Shown in pieces: positions 1-6,594 of a stretch of 8,921 bases of DNA. The translations under genes and the position numbers were made by a program. The stretch covers positions 1 to 8,921 of the forward strand of contig JAJRQP010000287.1 in NCBI GenBank assembly GCA_024280195.1, given 5' to 3'. The DNA comes from Bacteroidota bacterium (GTDB lineage Bacteria > Bacteroidota > Bacteroidia > Flavobacteriales_D > Crocinitomicaceae). Position 1 is the first letter of the stretch; every line of letters starts with the position of its first letter. Below the pieces are notes generated by a model. It saw only the letters and a list, made by a program, of their open reading frames with translations. It ran no database searches and was not told the origin of the DNA.

Positions 1-444
1 AAAATATTTGGGACATCTGCCTACCCATTCTTAAAAGTACATGAAGGAAATCAATCATACTGGTTGATGTCTAATGCTTTTAATAAAATGAACTTCTTTG
101 AATTCATTTCTGACCAATACATTTCAGGACTCTTCGAGAATCATTGGGATGGGTTTTTCTTTGACAGAATTCCACTAATAAAAAAAGCAAAACTTCGTTT
201 AGTTACTACAGGTAGAATACTTTTTGGAGCACGTTCTGCAATTAATGATCAACTCTTACGAATTCCAACTTTCACGAAATCATTTAATAACATACCTTAT
301 ACAGAAGTTGCAATGGGAATAGAAAACATTTTCAAACTAGGTCGAGTGGATGTTTTTTGGAGGTTGACTCATTTACCTCCAGGCGTTAAAGTTTCAGATA
401 TTTCTGCTTTTGGAGTAAGAGCAAAATACGTTATCAATTTCTAA
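1..444 (+). CDS. DUF5686 family outer-membrane protein, C-terminal part (5' end outside window)
   Basis: The reading frame is already open at base 1, so this is the last 147 residues of a larger protein; the ATG at 67 is internal. The segment AFNKMNFFEFISDQYISG, followed by ENHWDGFFFDRIPLIKK (about residues 25-60 of the visible part), matches what I remember of DUF5686/carboxypeptidase-regulatory-like proteins of Bacteroidota. Members usually have an N-terminal carboxypeptidase-like beta-sandwich and a C-terminal outer-membrane barrel. The visible piece would be the last barrel strands: it contains the conserved-looking YTEVAMGIENIFKLGRVDVF and ends with a terminal Phe, typical of outer-membrane barrels. 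The precise biochemical role of the family is not established. lptB starts 10 bases after the stop, so the two are probably co-transcribed. The family call rests on remembered sequence patterns; partial status is certain. Confidence 0.8.
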   Translation, partial: KIFGTSAYPFLKVHEGNQSYWLMSNAFNKMNFFEFISDQYISGLFENHWDGFFFDRIPLIKKAKLRLVTTGRILFGARSAINDQLLRIPTFTKSFNNIPYTEVAMGIENIFKLGRVDVFWRLTHLPPGVKVSDISAFGVRAKYVINF

Positions 445-454
445 TCGAGAAGAA

Positions 455-1183
455 ATGAAGTTATATACACAAGGAATAAAAAAAGCCTACAAAGGAAGAC
501 AAGTTGTAAAAGGAATTACTGTTGAGGTAAATCAGGGGGAAATTGTTGGCCTTCTGGGTCCAAATGGAGCTGGAAAAACAACCTCTTTCTACATGATTGT
601 TGGACTCGTAAAACCGGATGAAGGAAAAGTATTCTTAGATGAGAAAGAAATCACTACCCTTCCGATGTATAAACGTTCTCAAATGGGAATAGGGTATCTT
701 CCGCAAGAAGTTAGTGTATTTCGAAAACTAAGCGTGGAAGACAACATCATGGCAATTCTAGAAATGACAGACCTTTCTAAAGAAGAACGTAAACAAAGAT
801 TAGAACAACTAATCAGTGAGTTTAGTTTAGGTCACGTTAGAAAAAATCTAGGAAACAGATTGTCTGGTGGTGAAAAAAGAAGAACTGAAATTGCAAGAGC
901 TTTGGCAACAAACCCTAAGTTCGTTTTATTAGATGAACCATTCGCGGGGGTCGACCCGATTGCTGTTGAAGACATTCAGACCATTATTTCTGAACTTAAA
1001 AAGAGAAATATTGGAATCCTTATTACAGATCACAATGTTCAAGAAACATTGTCTATAACTGACAGAGCCTATTTACTGTTTGAAGGAGCAATACTTCGCT
1101 CAGGAACAGCAGAGGAACTAGCAGCTGATGAGGAGGTTAGAAAAGTCTATTTAGGTAAGAATTTTGAATTAAGGAAGAAATAA
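455..1183 (+). CDS. lptB: LPS export ABC transporter ATP-binding protein LptB
   Basis: This is the cytoplasmic ATPase that, with LptF and LptG, pulls lipopolysaccharide out of the inner membrane and feeds it to the LptC-A-DE bridge. At 242 residues it is nearly the length of E. coli LptB. All ABC motifs are present: Walker A GPNGAGKT (35-42), Q-loop YLPQE with Q84, signature LSGGE (136-140), Walker B FVLLDEP with D160 and E161, and switch H193 in TDHNVQ. The stretch FAGVDPIAVEDIQ after Walker B and the RRTEIARAL helix are LptB-type features that separate it from the related LivF/LivG ATPases. The ATG at 455 follows a purine-rich GAGAAGAA stretch. It sits 10 bases after a DUF5686 outer-membrane gene, so the transcript joins two envelope genes. 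No lptC, lptA, lptF or lptG lies in the window. Confidence 0.95.
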   Translation: MKLYTQGIKKAYKGRQVVKGITVEVNQGEIVGLLGPNGAGKTTSFYMIVGLVKPDEGKVFLDEKEITTLPMYKRSQMGIGYLPQEVSVFRKLSVEDNIMAILEMTDLSKEERKQRLEQLISEFSLGHVRKNLGNRLSGGEKRRTEIARALATNPKFVLLDEPFAGVDPIAVEDIQTIISELKKRNIGILITDHNVQETLSITDRAYLLFEGAILRSGTAEELAADEEVRKVYLGKNFELRKK

Positions 1184-1245
1184 TTTTCTTTTCCCGATTA
1201 AAAGCAATATTTTTACTCACTATAACTACAAATTGAAAATTGATT

Positions 1246-1722
1246 ATGATAACTAAAAAATCTATACTCCTGAGTCTCGTTGCAATTACATTCTTACTTG
1301 TAGCTAATTCATGTAAAAAATGCACTGTTGCAGACACGAATGAAGTATCTGGAATTGTGGTAAAAGATGCTATTATCTACCCTAAATCAGGATATATAAC
1401 GGAAAATGTAAATAATTACCACTTTACAGGTGCTGGAAATCACACTACTTCATTTGAAGTCAGCTTTGATGGAGGACACACAAGAGTCCCTGTAAACTGG
1501 GGAACTTATGATATACTAGCAAACCCTATGACTATTAATTGCAAAGCATCTATTCTTAATGATGTTAAAATAGATGCCATTAATAATATTGTAACTTATA
1601 CATCAACGGCTACAACTTGTAAATCTTGTGAACAAGAACGATATGTAGAGAACTATGTGTTGGTTCCTAAAATTGCAGCTGGCTCAACAGTTTGGTTTGA
1701 CCCAAAGATTACAACTAATTAG
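1246..1722 (+). CDS. Putative lipoprotein of unknown function with CxxC pairs
   Basis: I do not recognise this 158-residue protein. It begins MITKKSILLSLVAITF, a positively charged start followed by a hydrophobic stretch and then VANSC, which reads as a relaxed lipobox with Cys23 as the lipidated residue. The mature part would be about 136 residues, Thr/Asn-rich and probably beta-rich. It has Cys at 26, 99, 125 and 128; C23-x2-C26 and C125-x2-C128 form two CxxC spacings, the second within TTCKSCEQERY. The +2 and +3 residues are Lys, giving no aspartate retention-type signal. I chose the ATG at 1246; an in-frame TTG six bases upstream (1240) is less likely. It lies 62 bases after lptB on the same strand with no clear terminator between, so read-through is possible. 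A hairpin terminator follows 17 bases after the stop. Metal binding or disulfides are possible but not shown. Confidence 0.75.
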   Translation: MITKKSILLSLVAITFLLVANSCKKCTVADTNEVSGIVVKDAIIYPKSGYITENVNNYHFTGAGNHTTSFEVSFDGGHTRVPVNWGTYDILANPMTINCKASILNDVKIDAINNIVTYTSTATTCKSCEQERYVENYVLVPKIAAGSTVWFDPKITTN

Positions 1723-1739
1723 CAATACAAAATTAATTG

Positions 1740-1772
1740 AAAAGCTGTCAAACAATTTTGACAGCTTTTTTT
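1740..1772 (+). terminator. Rho-independent terminator after the putative lipoprotein gene
   Basis: A perfect 13-bp inverted repeat (1740-1752 with 1757-1769, arms AAAAGCTGTCAAA and TTTGACAGCTTTT) encloses a CAAT loop and runs into a seven-T tract at 1766-1772. This is a canonical intrinsic terminator for the plus-strand block ending at 1722. The A-rich left arm could give weaker activity in the opposite direction. Confidence 0.9.
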
Positions 1773-1795
1773 ATGCCTCTAAAATTTATGCGCAT

Positions 1796-1822
1796 AAAAA
1801 AAGGTCATCTTTCGATGACCTT
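1796..1822 (-). terminator. Rho-independent terminator of the 46-aa lipoprotein gene
   Basis: On the minus strand the sequence reads AAGGTCATC, a GAAA tetraloop, GATGACCTT and then further T residues (1796-1800). The 9-bp stem (1801-1809 with 1814-1822) is perfect, and C-GAAA-G is a GNRA-type stable loop. It begins 20 bases after the stop codon of the small minus-strand gene, which is independent support that this gene is real and transcribed. Together with 1740-1772 it forms a back-to-back terminator pair between convergent genes. Confidence 0.88.
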
Positions 1823-1842
1823 GCATTACATTTTGATTAATG

Positions 1843-1983
1843 TTATAATGCTGCTAAATCAGAGTTTTCAACTTGATCAACACTTCCGTATGCGTCACAG
1901 TGTCCTCCTTTAGAAGATCCACATGAAGCTAATACTACTGATAACATCAATCCCATTAATGTCAAGGCCAAAAATTTCTTCAT
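1843..1983 (-). CDS. Small (46 aa) putative lipoprotein
   Basis: A short gene reading ATG (1983) to TAA (1843-1845). The N-terminus MKKFLALTLMGLMLSVVLAS is a textbook signal peptide: two lysines, a hydrophobic core, then the lipobox VLASC, with Cys21 as the lipidated residue. The mature peptide would be only 26 residues, starting CGSSKGGHCDAYGS and ending in an acidic, hydrophobic-tailed segment VENSDLAAL, with one further cysteine (C29). It is followed at 20 bases by a clear intrinsic terminator and preceded by a TAGATTTG -7-like box, so it looks like an independent single-gene unit. Short flavobacterial lipoproteins with a CDAYG-type motif seem familiar to me, but I cannot name a family or function. 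The role could be structural, or a lipid-anchored peptide; nothing here decides. Confidence 0.82.
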   Translation of the reverse strand: MKKFLALTLMGLMLSVVLASCGSSKGGHCDAYGSVDQVENSDLAAL

Positions 1984-2026
1984 ACTAATAAATTTAAAAA
2001 GTTCTAGTTTGTTGTACTAATAACGA

Positions 2027-2034
2027 CAAATCTA
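2027..2034 (-). promoter_or_regulatory. Possible Bacteroidota -7 promoter box for the small lipoprotein gene
   Basis: On the minus strand these eight bases read TAGATTTG, a full match to the TAnnTTTG -7 consensus known from Flavobacterium and Bacteroides. It lies 43 bases before the ATG at 1983, leaving a plausible leader of roughly 35-40 bases. No TTG or TTTG -33 element stands out at the usual distance; the region upstream (about 2045-2060) is only T-rich. An eight-base motif can occur by chance in such AT-rich DNA. Confidence 0.4.
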
Positions 2035-2116
2035 CAATAAATTACATACTTATTAAAAATTAATTATTAACAATTGCGTTCTAATAGCATGAAATAAACT
2101 ACTTTAACCTTCGTTA

Positions 2117-3820
2117 ATGATAGTTATTACTAGGATACTCACCATATTGATTATATTAATAAGCCTGCAAACTTATGGGCAAAAAAAATATGACTTAGAT
2201 TATATTTCTAAAAATCTACACCTTTTTATTAAACACCCAAAAACGGAATTTAAAGATAGTCTTGATGCTTTCTCTTATTTAAAAAACTTGCAAAACTCAG
2301 CGATTGCTAAAGGTTACTTGTTAGCATCAATTGACTCTACTCTCTCAACTTCTCAAAAAAACATCGTCTATTTTTACTTAGGAGAAAAACACAAAGCAAT
2401 TAAACTCACAACATCTAGCGAAAACATTCAATTTCTCCGTAAACATTCAAAAATATCAGAGAAAATTATTGCACATATTAATTTCACCCCAAATGAATTA
2501 GCAAGAACATTGCGCAGCATTCATTCTGCCTATCTGGAGAATGGATACCCGTTTGTAGCAATATCCTTAGATAACCATGTCTTCAAAAACAATGCTCTTT
2601 CTGCAACACTTCTTATAGACAAAGGTCCGTATATGACTTGGACAAAAATCAACATCAAAGGTGATAGCAGTCTTTCGGTTAAATATCTATCCAATCTACT
2701 TAACATAAAAAAAGGAGGAATGTTTGTTGAATCAGAAATCCAAAAAATTAGCACACGGATTTTACAAGTCCCCTTTCTCAAAGAAATAAAACCTTCCGAA
2801 ATATTATTCACCAAAGAAGGAGTCGAGCTTTTTCTCTATTTGGAATCACTACCTATTAGCTCTATAAATGGTGTCCTTGGGTTTCAACCTGATCCAATTT
2901 CTGGCAGAATTAGTTTTACCGGAGAATTGAATTTAAAATTACTCAATGTGCTAAAAAGAGGAGAACTATTAGATATCAAATGGCAATCCATCAGAGCGCA
3001 GACTCAATCTTTGGATGCTCAACTGAACTATCCTTTTTTGTTCAATACTCCATTCGGAATTGACGGAACATTTAACATGTACAAACGAGACACGTCATTT
3101 TTGGAACTTAATTCATCCATTGGAGTAGAATACTACCTAAACACTGGGAGTAAATTAAAAGTATTCTATCAAAATATCACTTCAAATGTTCTTTCTGGCG
3201 GATTAAATAATCCTACGTATTCTAAATTAGGCAATGCAAAATCGAATAATTATGGTTTATCATTCTCCACAAAGAAAGTAGATTACATTCCTAATCCATC
3301 CAGAGGTTTTAACTTGCTTTTTACTGGGTCAGTAGGTACTAGGAATTTACAAATTAACGACACAACACCAGTTGTCAAATCATTGACCTATAGAGGACAA
3401 TCAAAAATTGAATTCTTTCTCCCCATTACAAGACGTCACGTGGTCAGAGTTGCCAATCGAACAGAATTCTATTCTGCCCCAACTATTTTTCAGAATGAGT
3501 TGTATCGATTTGGAGGATTAATCGATCAAAGAGGGTTCAATGAAGATGAACTTCTCTCCACAACAAAAAGTACTTCAACCTTGGAATATCGTTTTCTACT
3601 CGACAGAAACTCTCACGTTTTTGCATTCTTCGATCAAACATGGTACGAAAATAATGCGATCAATTATTACAACGATAGTCCATTCGGTTTTGGTGTCGGA
3701 TTCTCTTTCAGTACCAATTTTGGTGTGTTTTCGATTTCTTATGCACTGGGAAAACAGCAAGGAAATCCAATTCAATTTAGCAACAGTAAAGTCCATTTCG
3801 GATATATTGTTTACTTTTAA
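2117..3820 (+). CDS. BamA/TamA-like outer-membrane protein (Omp85, D15 surface antigen family)
   Basis: This 567-residue protein is predicted to be an outer-membrane barrel that helps insert or export other proteins. Residues 1-21 form a signal peptide with likely cleavage at TYG/Q, common in this phylum. About residues 90-172 and 173-243 resemble two POTRA domains; the second begins TWTKINIKGDSSLS and has the pattern KKGGMFVESEIQKIS...LKEI. From about 250 to the end alternating strands suggest a 16-strand barrel, ending GYIVYF with a C-terminal Phe. FGGLIDQRGFNEDEL (466-480) carries the RGF that corresponds to the conserved (V/I)RGF/Y motif of loop 6 in Omp85 proteins. It is shorter than BamA, which has five POTRA domains and about 800 residues, so it is closer to a TamA-type or specialised Omp85 protein than to the essential BamA. 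rmuC starts 3 bases downstream, indicating one operon. Confidence 0.85.
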   Translation: MIVITRILTILIILISLQTYGQKKYDLDYISKNLHLFIKHPKTEFKDSLDAFSYLKNLQNSAIAKGYLLASIDSTLSTSQKNIVYFYLGEKHKAIKLTTSSENIQFLRKHSKISEKIIAHINFTPNELARTLRSIHSAYLENGYPFVAISLDNHVFKNNALSATLLIDKGPYMTWTKINIKGDSSLSVKYLSNLLNIKKGGMFVESEIQKISTRILQVPFLKEIKPSEILFTKEGVELFLYLESLPISSINGVLGFQPDPISGRISFTGELNLKLLNVLKRGELLDIKWQSIRAQTQSLDAQLNYPFLFNTPFGIDGTFNMYKRDTSFLELNSSIGVEYYLNTGSKLKVFYQNITSNVLSGGLNNPTYSKLGNAKSNNYGLSFSTKKVDYIPNPSRGFNLLFTGSVGTRNLQINDTTPVVKSLTYRGQSKIEFFLPITRRHVVRVANRTEFYSAPTIFQNELYRFGGLIDQRGFNEDELLSTTKSTSTLEYRFLLDRNSHVFAFFDQTWYENNAINYYNDSPFGFGVGFSFSTNFGVFSISYALGKQQGNPIQFSNSKVHFGYIVYF

Positions 3821-3823
3821 TAC

Positions 3824-5062
3824 ATGTTAGAAATTGCACTTATTATTCTTGTGATTGTTGCCGTCGGAGCAGCAGTTTATTTTTTCGTTCAATTAAAAGG
3901 AGAACGAGAAAAAATTACCAGCTTTAAAGATGCTGCTGATTCTTTAGAAGAAAAAGTAGATACATTCAAAACGCAAAGTATTCGTCTTCTCGCAGAAAAA
4001 GAAGGACTGGAAAAATCAATTGAATCAGAAAGAGAAATTGCCAGTTCAAAGCAGAAAGAACTAAGAGAGCAATTAGAATTAATTGGAAAAGATATTGTTT
4101 CTCAAGGTTCCAAAGCATTGAAGGTCGAGAATGAACAACGATTATCTGAAATTCTCAATCCTTTAAAAGAAAAATTAGAGAAGTTTGAAAAAAAGATCAA
4201 CGAAAACAATGCGCAAGACATCAAGCAGTTTGCCAATATGGAAACATTGATTAAAACATTATCTGAGCAACATTCTAAGGTGCAAGATACTGCACAGAAT
4301 TTGGTCAACGCATTGCGTGGTGAACAAAAAACACAAGGAGACTGGGGCGAATTGGCTCTAGAACGCATTTTAGAATTTTCTGGACTAGAAAAAGGTCGTG
4401 AATATACAACTCAAGCATCTTTTAGAAATGACGATGGAGAATTGCTTCGTCCTGATGTTGTGATTCAGCTTCCTGACAATAAACACATCATCATTGATTC
4501 CAAAGTTTCCTTAAAAGCGTTTGAGCAATATATCAATGAAGAAGATTACGACAAGAAAAAAATTGCCCTAGCAAATCACATTGTTTCTGTCAAAGCGCAC
4601 ATCAAAGGTTTGGGAGAAAAAGATTACTCACACATTCCAGATATTACTTCGCCTGACTTTGTTTTACTTTTTATGCCAATCGAATCATCCTTCGCTTTAG
4701 CTGTAAAAGAAGAACCAAACCTTTATGCCGAAGCTTGGAAACGAAAGATTGTCATTGTCACTCCTTCTACTCTACTAGCAACTTTAAAAACAGTCGAAGG
4801 TTTATGGAAGCAAGAACGTCAAAATAAAAATGCTTTTGAAATTGCAGAACAAGCAGGTCGTTTGTATGATAAGTTTGTTGGGTTTGTTGCGGACTTAGAA
4901 AAGGTTGGGACAAAGCAAAAAGATGCTCAAAAAGCTTACGACGACGCCATGTCTAAATTAACAGATGGAAAAGGAAACTTAACGCGTTCTGCAGAAAAAT
5001 TAAAAGAATTAGGTGTTAAATCAAAAAAGAAATTGGATCAGAAGTTTTTAGACGAAAATTGA
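3824..5062 (+). CDS. rmuC: RmuC family protein (membrane-anchored, nuclease-like domain)
   Basis: RmuC proteins limit recombination at inverted repeats in E. coli; the mechanism is unclear, and a PD-(D/E)xK-type nuclease fold is suspected. The 412 residues begin with one membrane segment (3-22, LEIALIILVIVAVGAAVYFF), followed by a long charged coiled coil (about 27-165). The RmuC domain runs from about 168 to 365: QGDWGELALERILEFSGL (171-188), RPDVVIQLPDNKHIIIDSKV (209-228, with P210-D211 and D225-S-K227 as candidate nuclease residues), FVLLFMPIESSFALA (279-293), IVIVTPSTLLATLKTVEGLW (309-328) and AGRLYDKFVGFVADL (344-358). The tail is Lys-rich. Length and layout are normal for the family. 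The start ATG is 3 bases after the Omp85 stop with no Shine-Dalgarno, so translation is probably coupled. It converges on mlaF across 33 bases. Confidence 0.93.
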   Translation: MLEIALIILVIVAVGAAVYFFVQLKGEREKITSFKDAADSLEEKVDTFKTQSIRLLAEKEGLEKSIESEREIASSKQKELREQLELIGKDIVSQGSKALKVENEQRLSEILNPLKEKLEKFEKKINENNAQDIKQFANMETLIKTLSEQHSKVQDTAQNLVNALRGEQKTQGDWGELALERILEFSGLEKGREYTTQASFRNDDGELLRPDVVIQLPDNKHIIIDSKVSLKAFEQYINEEDYDKKKIALANHIVSVKAHIKGLGEKDYSHIPDITSPDFVLLFMPIESSFALAVKEEPNLYAEAWKRKIVIVTPSTLLATLKTVEGLWKQERQNKNAFEIAEQAGRLYDKFVGFVADLEKVGTKQKDAQKAYDDAMSKLTDGKGNLTRSAEKLKELGVKSKKKLDQKFLDEN

Positions 5063-5088
5063 AAACTTTCATCTTTCAGTTCTCAATT
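5057..5088. terminator. Weak imperfect hairpin between convergent rmuC and mlaF
   Basis: AATTGAAAAC (5057-5066) can pair with GTTCTCAATT (5079-5088) with one A/C mismatch, leaving a 12-base loop. It overlaps the rmuC stop codon and lies just past the mlaF stop at 5096. The stem is AT-rich and lacks a good T tract, so it is at best a weak bidirectional terminator for the convergent pair. Confidence 0.25.
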
Positions 5089-5095
5089 TAAAAAT

Positions 5096-5863
5096 TTACT
5101 TCCTTTTCTCTTGCATCGAAGCTCTAATTTCTTGCATAAAATCAGATGCATAAACGAATTCAGAAATTTCTTTATTATCAGTTGTAATGATTTCTTTTCT
5201 GTCACCCGTCCACCAATTACGGCCATTGTGAATGAATAAAATCGTATCTCCAATTTCAATTACAGAATTCATGTCATGCGTAATCACAACAGTTGTGATA
5301 TCATATTCGTATGTAATTTCACGAATCAAGTTGTCAATAACAATTGCTGTTTTCGGATCTAATCCTGAATTTGGTTCATCGCAAAACAAGTACTTTGGGT
5401 TCATTGAAATTGCTCGAGCAATCGCAATTCTTTTCTGCATACCTCCAGAACATTCTGCTGGAAATAAAGCATTCGTCCCCGTTAGGTTGACACGTTCTAA
5501 ACAAAAATTAACTCTATCAAGTTTCTCTTTCTTAGTCATCTTGGTAAACATCGTTAACGGAAACATAATGTTTTCCTCAACCGTCATTGAATCAAATAAT
5601 GCAGAGCCTTGAAACAACATTCCAATTTGTTTACGAATCTCTTTTTTATCTAAACGATCAAGATGAGTGAAATCAACTCCATCATAAGAGACAGAACCTG
5701 TATCAGGCTGATGCAATCCAACAATGCACTTCGTTAAAACAGATTTACCTTGCCCCGATTGTCCAATAATCAAGTTCACTTTTCCTTTCTCAAAAGTCGC
5801 ATTGATATCATGTAGAATGTGTTTATCCCCAAATGATTTATTGATTTCTTTTACTTCTATCAT
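5096..5863 (-). CDS. mlaF: MlaF-like ABC transporter ATP-binding protein (phospholipid/MCE transport)
   Basis: This is the ATPase of an MCE-type transporter that moves phospholipids between inner and outer membranes; in E. coli MlaF works with MlaE, MlaD and MlaB. The 255 residues carry Walker A GQSGQGKS (34-41), Q-loop Q85 in MLFQGSALFDSMTVEEN, signature CSGGM (138-142) followed by QKRIAIARA, Walker B YLFCDEP (158-164, D162 and E163), NSGLDP (165-170) and switch H196 in VITHDMNS. GALFDSxTVxEN and SGGMQKR are typical of the MlaF/Mkl group. The signature has Cys instead of the common Leu. The C-terminal part after about 212 (HNGRNWWTG...) is a normal extension. The start overlaps the mlaE stop by four bases (ATGA), so translation is coupled. 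No mlaD or mlaB follows, because rmuC converges from the other side. Confidence 0.9.
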   Translation of the reverse strand: MIEVKEINKSFGDKHILHDINATFEKGKVNLIIGQSGQGKSVLTKCIVGLHQPDTGSVSYDGVDFTHLDRLDKKEIRKQIGMLFQGSALFDSMTVEENIMFPLTMFTKMTKKEKLDRVNFCLERVNLTGTNALFPAECSGGMQKRIAIARAISMNPKYLFCDEPNSGLDPKTAIVIDNLIREITYEYDITTVVITHDMNSVIEIGDTILFIHNGRNWWTGDRKEIITTDNKEISEFVYASDFMQEIRASMQEKRK

Positions 5864-6594
5864 AACAAAATCATTTGAGTTAAGAAGAAGTTTGCAATCA
5901 AAATAGCAACACTGGCACTGACCACAGCTCTGGTTGCTGATTTACCAACGTCTAGCGCACCACCTTTGGTGTAATAACCATAATAAGATGAAATAGAGAC
6001 TATTAAAAAAGCAAAGACAACTGTTTTAGTTAATGCGTAAACGATGTTAGAAAACTCAAAGAAAGAACGAAGACCAATCACATATGTCTCTGTAGAAGAC
6101 AATCCGGCTAACATTAAAGAAAGCCATCCTCCAACTAAACTCAATCCCATAGAGAAGATGATGAGAACTGGAAAGAACAATACTGCTCCTAATATCTTTG
6201 GCAAAATTAAATGTGATAAACTATTGACTCCCATTATTTCTAATGCATCAATTTGTTCTGTCGTTTTCATTGTTCCAATTTCTGAAGCAACATTAGACCC
6301 TACCTTACCAGCCAAAATCAAGCAGATAATTGTAGGGGAAAATTCTAAAATCGTACTTGAACGTGTAATATAACCAATTGTATATTCTGGCAAGAATGGA
6401 GAATCCATATTAGATGCTGTCTGTAAAGCGATAACACCTCCCATAAAGGTTGACATCAAAGCAACAATAGGAATAGAATTAATTCCAATCAATTGAATTT
6501 CTTCAAACAAACGCTTACGGAATACTCCCGCCTTTTCAGGTTTTGAGAACACCACCCAAAGCATGTGCATAAACTTGCCGATATTTGAAAACAT
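5860..6594 (-). CDS. mlaE: MlaE-like ABC transporter permease (DUF140 family)
   Basis: This is the integral membrane partner of MlaF in an MCE phospholipid transporter. From the ATG at 6594 it has 244 residues: an amphipathic N-terminal helix (1-30) and about five hydrophobic segments (near 38-60, 82-98, 128-160, 185-205, 220-242). The family hallmark EIGTMKTTEQIDALEIMG (105-122) is present, as are LILAGKVGSNVASE (92-105) and GYYTKGGALDVG (206-217). The start is uncertain. An in-frame TTG at 6639 would add 15 residues (LAKKIQLTLRLLKK-type, basic and amphipathic), and the frame is closed further upstream by a stop. I prefer the ATG because remembered relatives begin a few residues before an IGKF/IGRY-like motif, as MFSNIGKF does here. 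It overlaps mlaF by four bases and diverges from the SprT-like gene across a short intergenic stretch. Confidence 0.9.
   Translation of the reverse strand: MFSNIGKFMHMLWVVFSKPEKAGVFRKRLFEEIQLIGINSIPIVALMSTFMGGVIALQTASNMDSPFLPEYTIGYITRSSTILEFSPTIICLILAGKVGSNVASEIGTMKTTEQIDALEIMGVNSLSHLILPKILGAVLFFPVLIIFSMGLSLVGGWLSLMLAGLSSTETYVIGLRSFFEFSNIVYALTKTVVFAFLIVSISSYYGYYTKGGALDVGKSATRAVVSASVAILIANFFLTQMILL

Noticed and set aside
1208..1215. TATTTTTA as a -7 box for the lipoprotein gene at 1246
   Set aside because: It matches TAnnTTTG except for the final base, but T/A-rich octamers are common here and no TTG lies at the usual -33 distance.
1137..1337. Minus-strand ORF of 66 codons across the lptB end and lipoprotein start
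   Set aside because: It overlaps the well-supported lptB and lipoprotein genes on the other strand and has no recognisable motif or start signal.
1655..1840. Plus-strand ORF of 61 codons spanning the two terminators
   Set aside because: It runs through two intrinsic terminator hairpins and overlaps the lipoprotein 3' end; no start signal or domain is visible.
2074..2107. Possible plus-strand promoter before the Omp85 gene (TTG at 2074 and TACTTTAA at 2100)
   Set aside because: The -7 element matches TAnnTTTG poorly, the spacing is at the long end, and it would leave almost no leader before the ATG at 2117.
2530..2814. Minus-strand ORF of 94 codons inside the Omp85 gene
   Set aside because: It is an antisense shadow of the POTRA region; the plus-strand gene explains the sequence fully.
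4102..4368. Minus-strand ORF of 88 codons inside rmuC
   Set aside because: It is Cys/Ser-rich antisense to the coiled coil; the composition is an artefact of reading Lys/Glu codons backwards.
5232..5612. Plus-strand ORF of 126 codons antisense to mlaF
   Set aside because: It lies entirely inside mlaF, whose ABC motifs are complete, and has no family resemblance.
6044..6373. Plus-strand ORF of 109 codons antisense to mlaE
   Set aside because: It is a shadow of a clear DUF140 permease gene and shows no independent coding signal.
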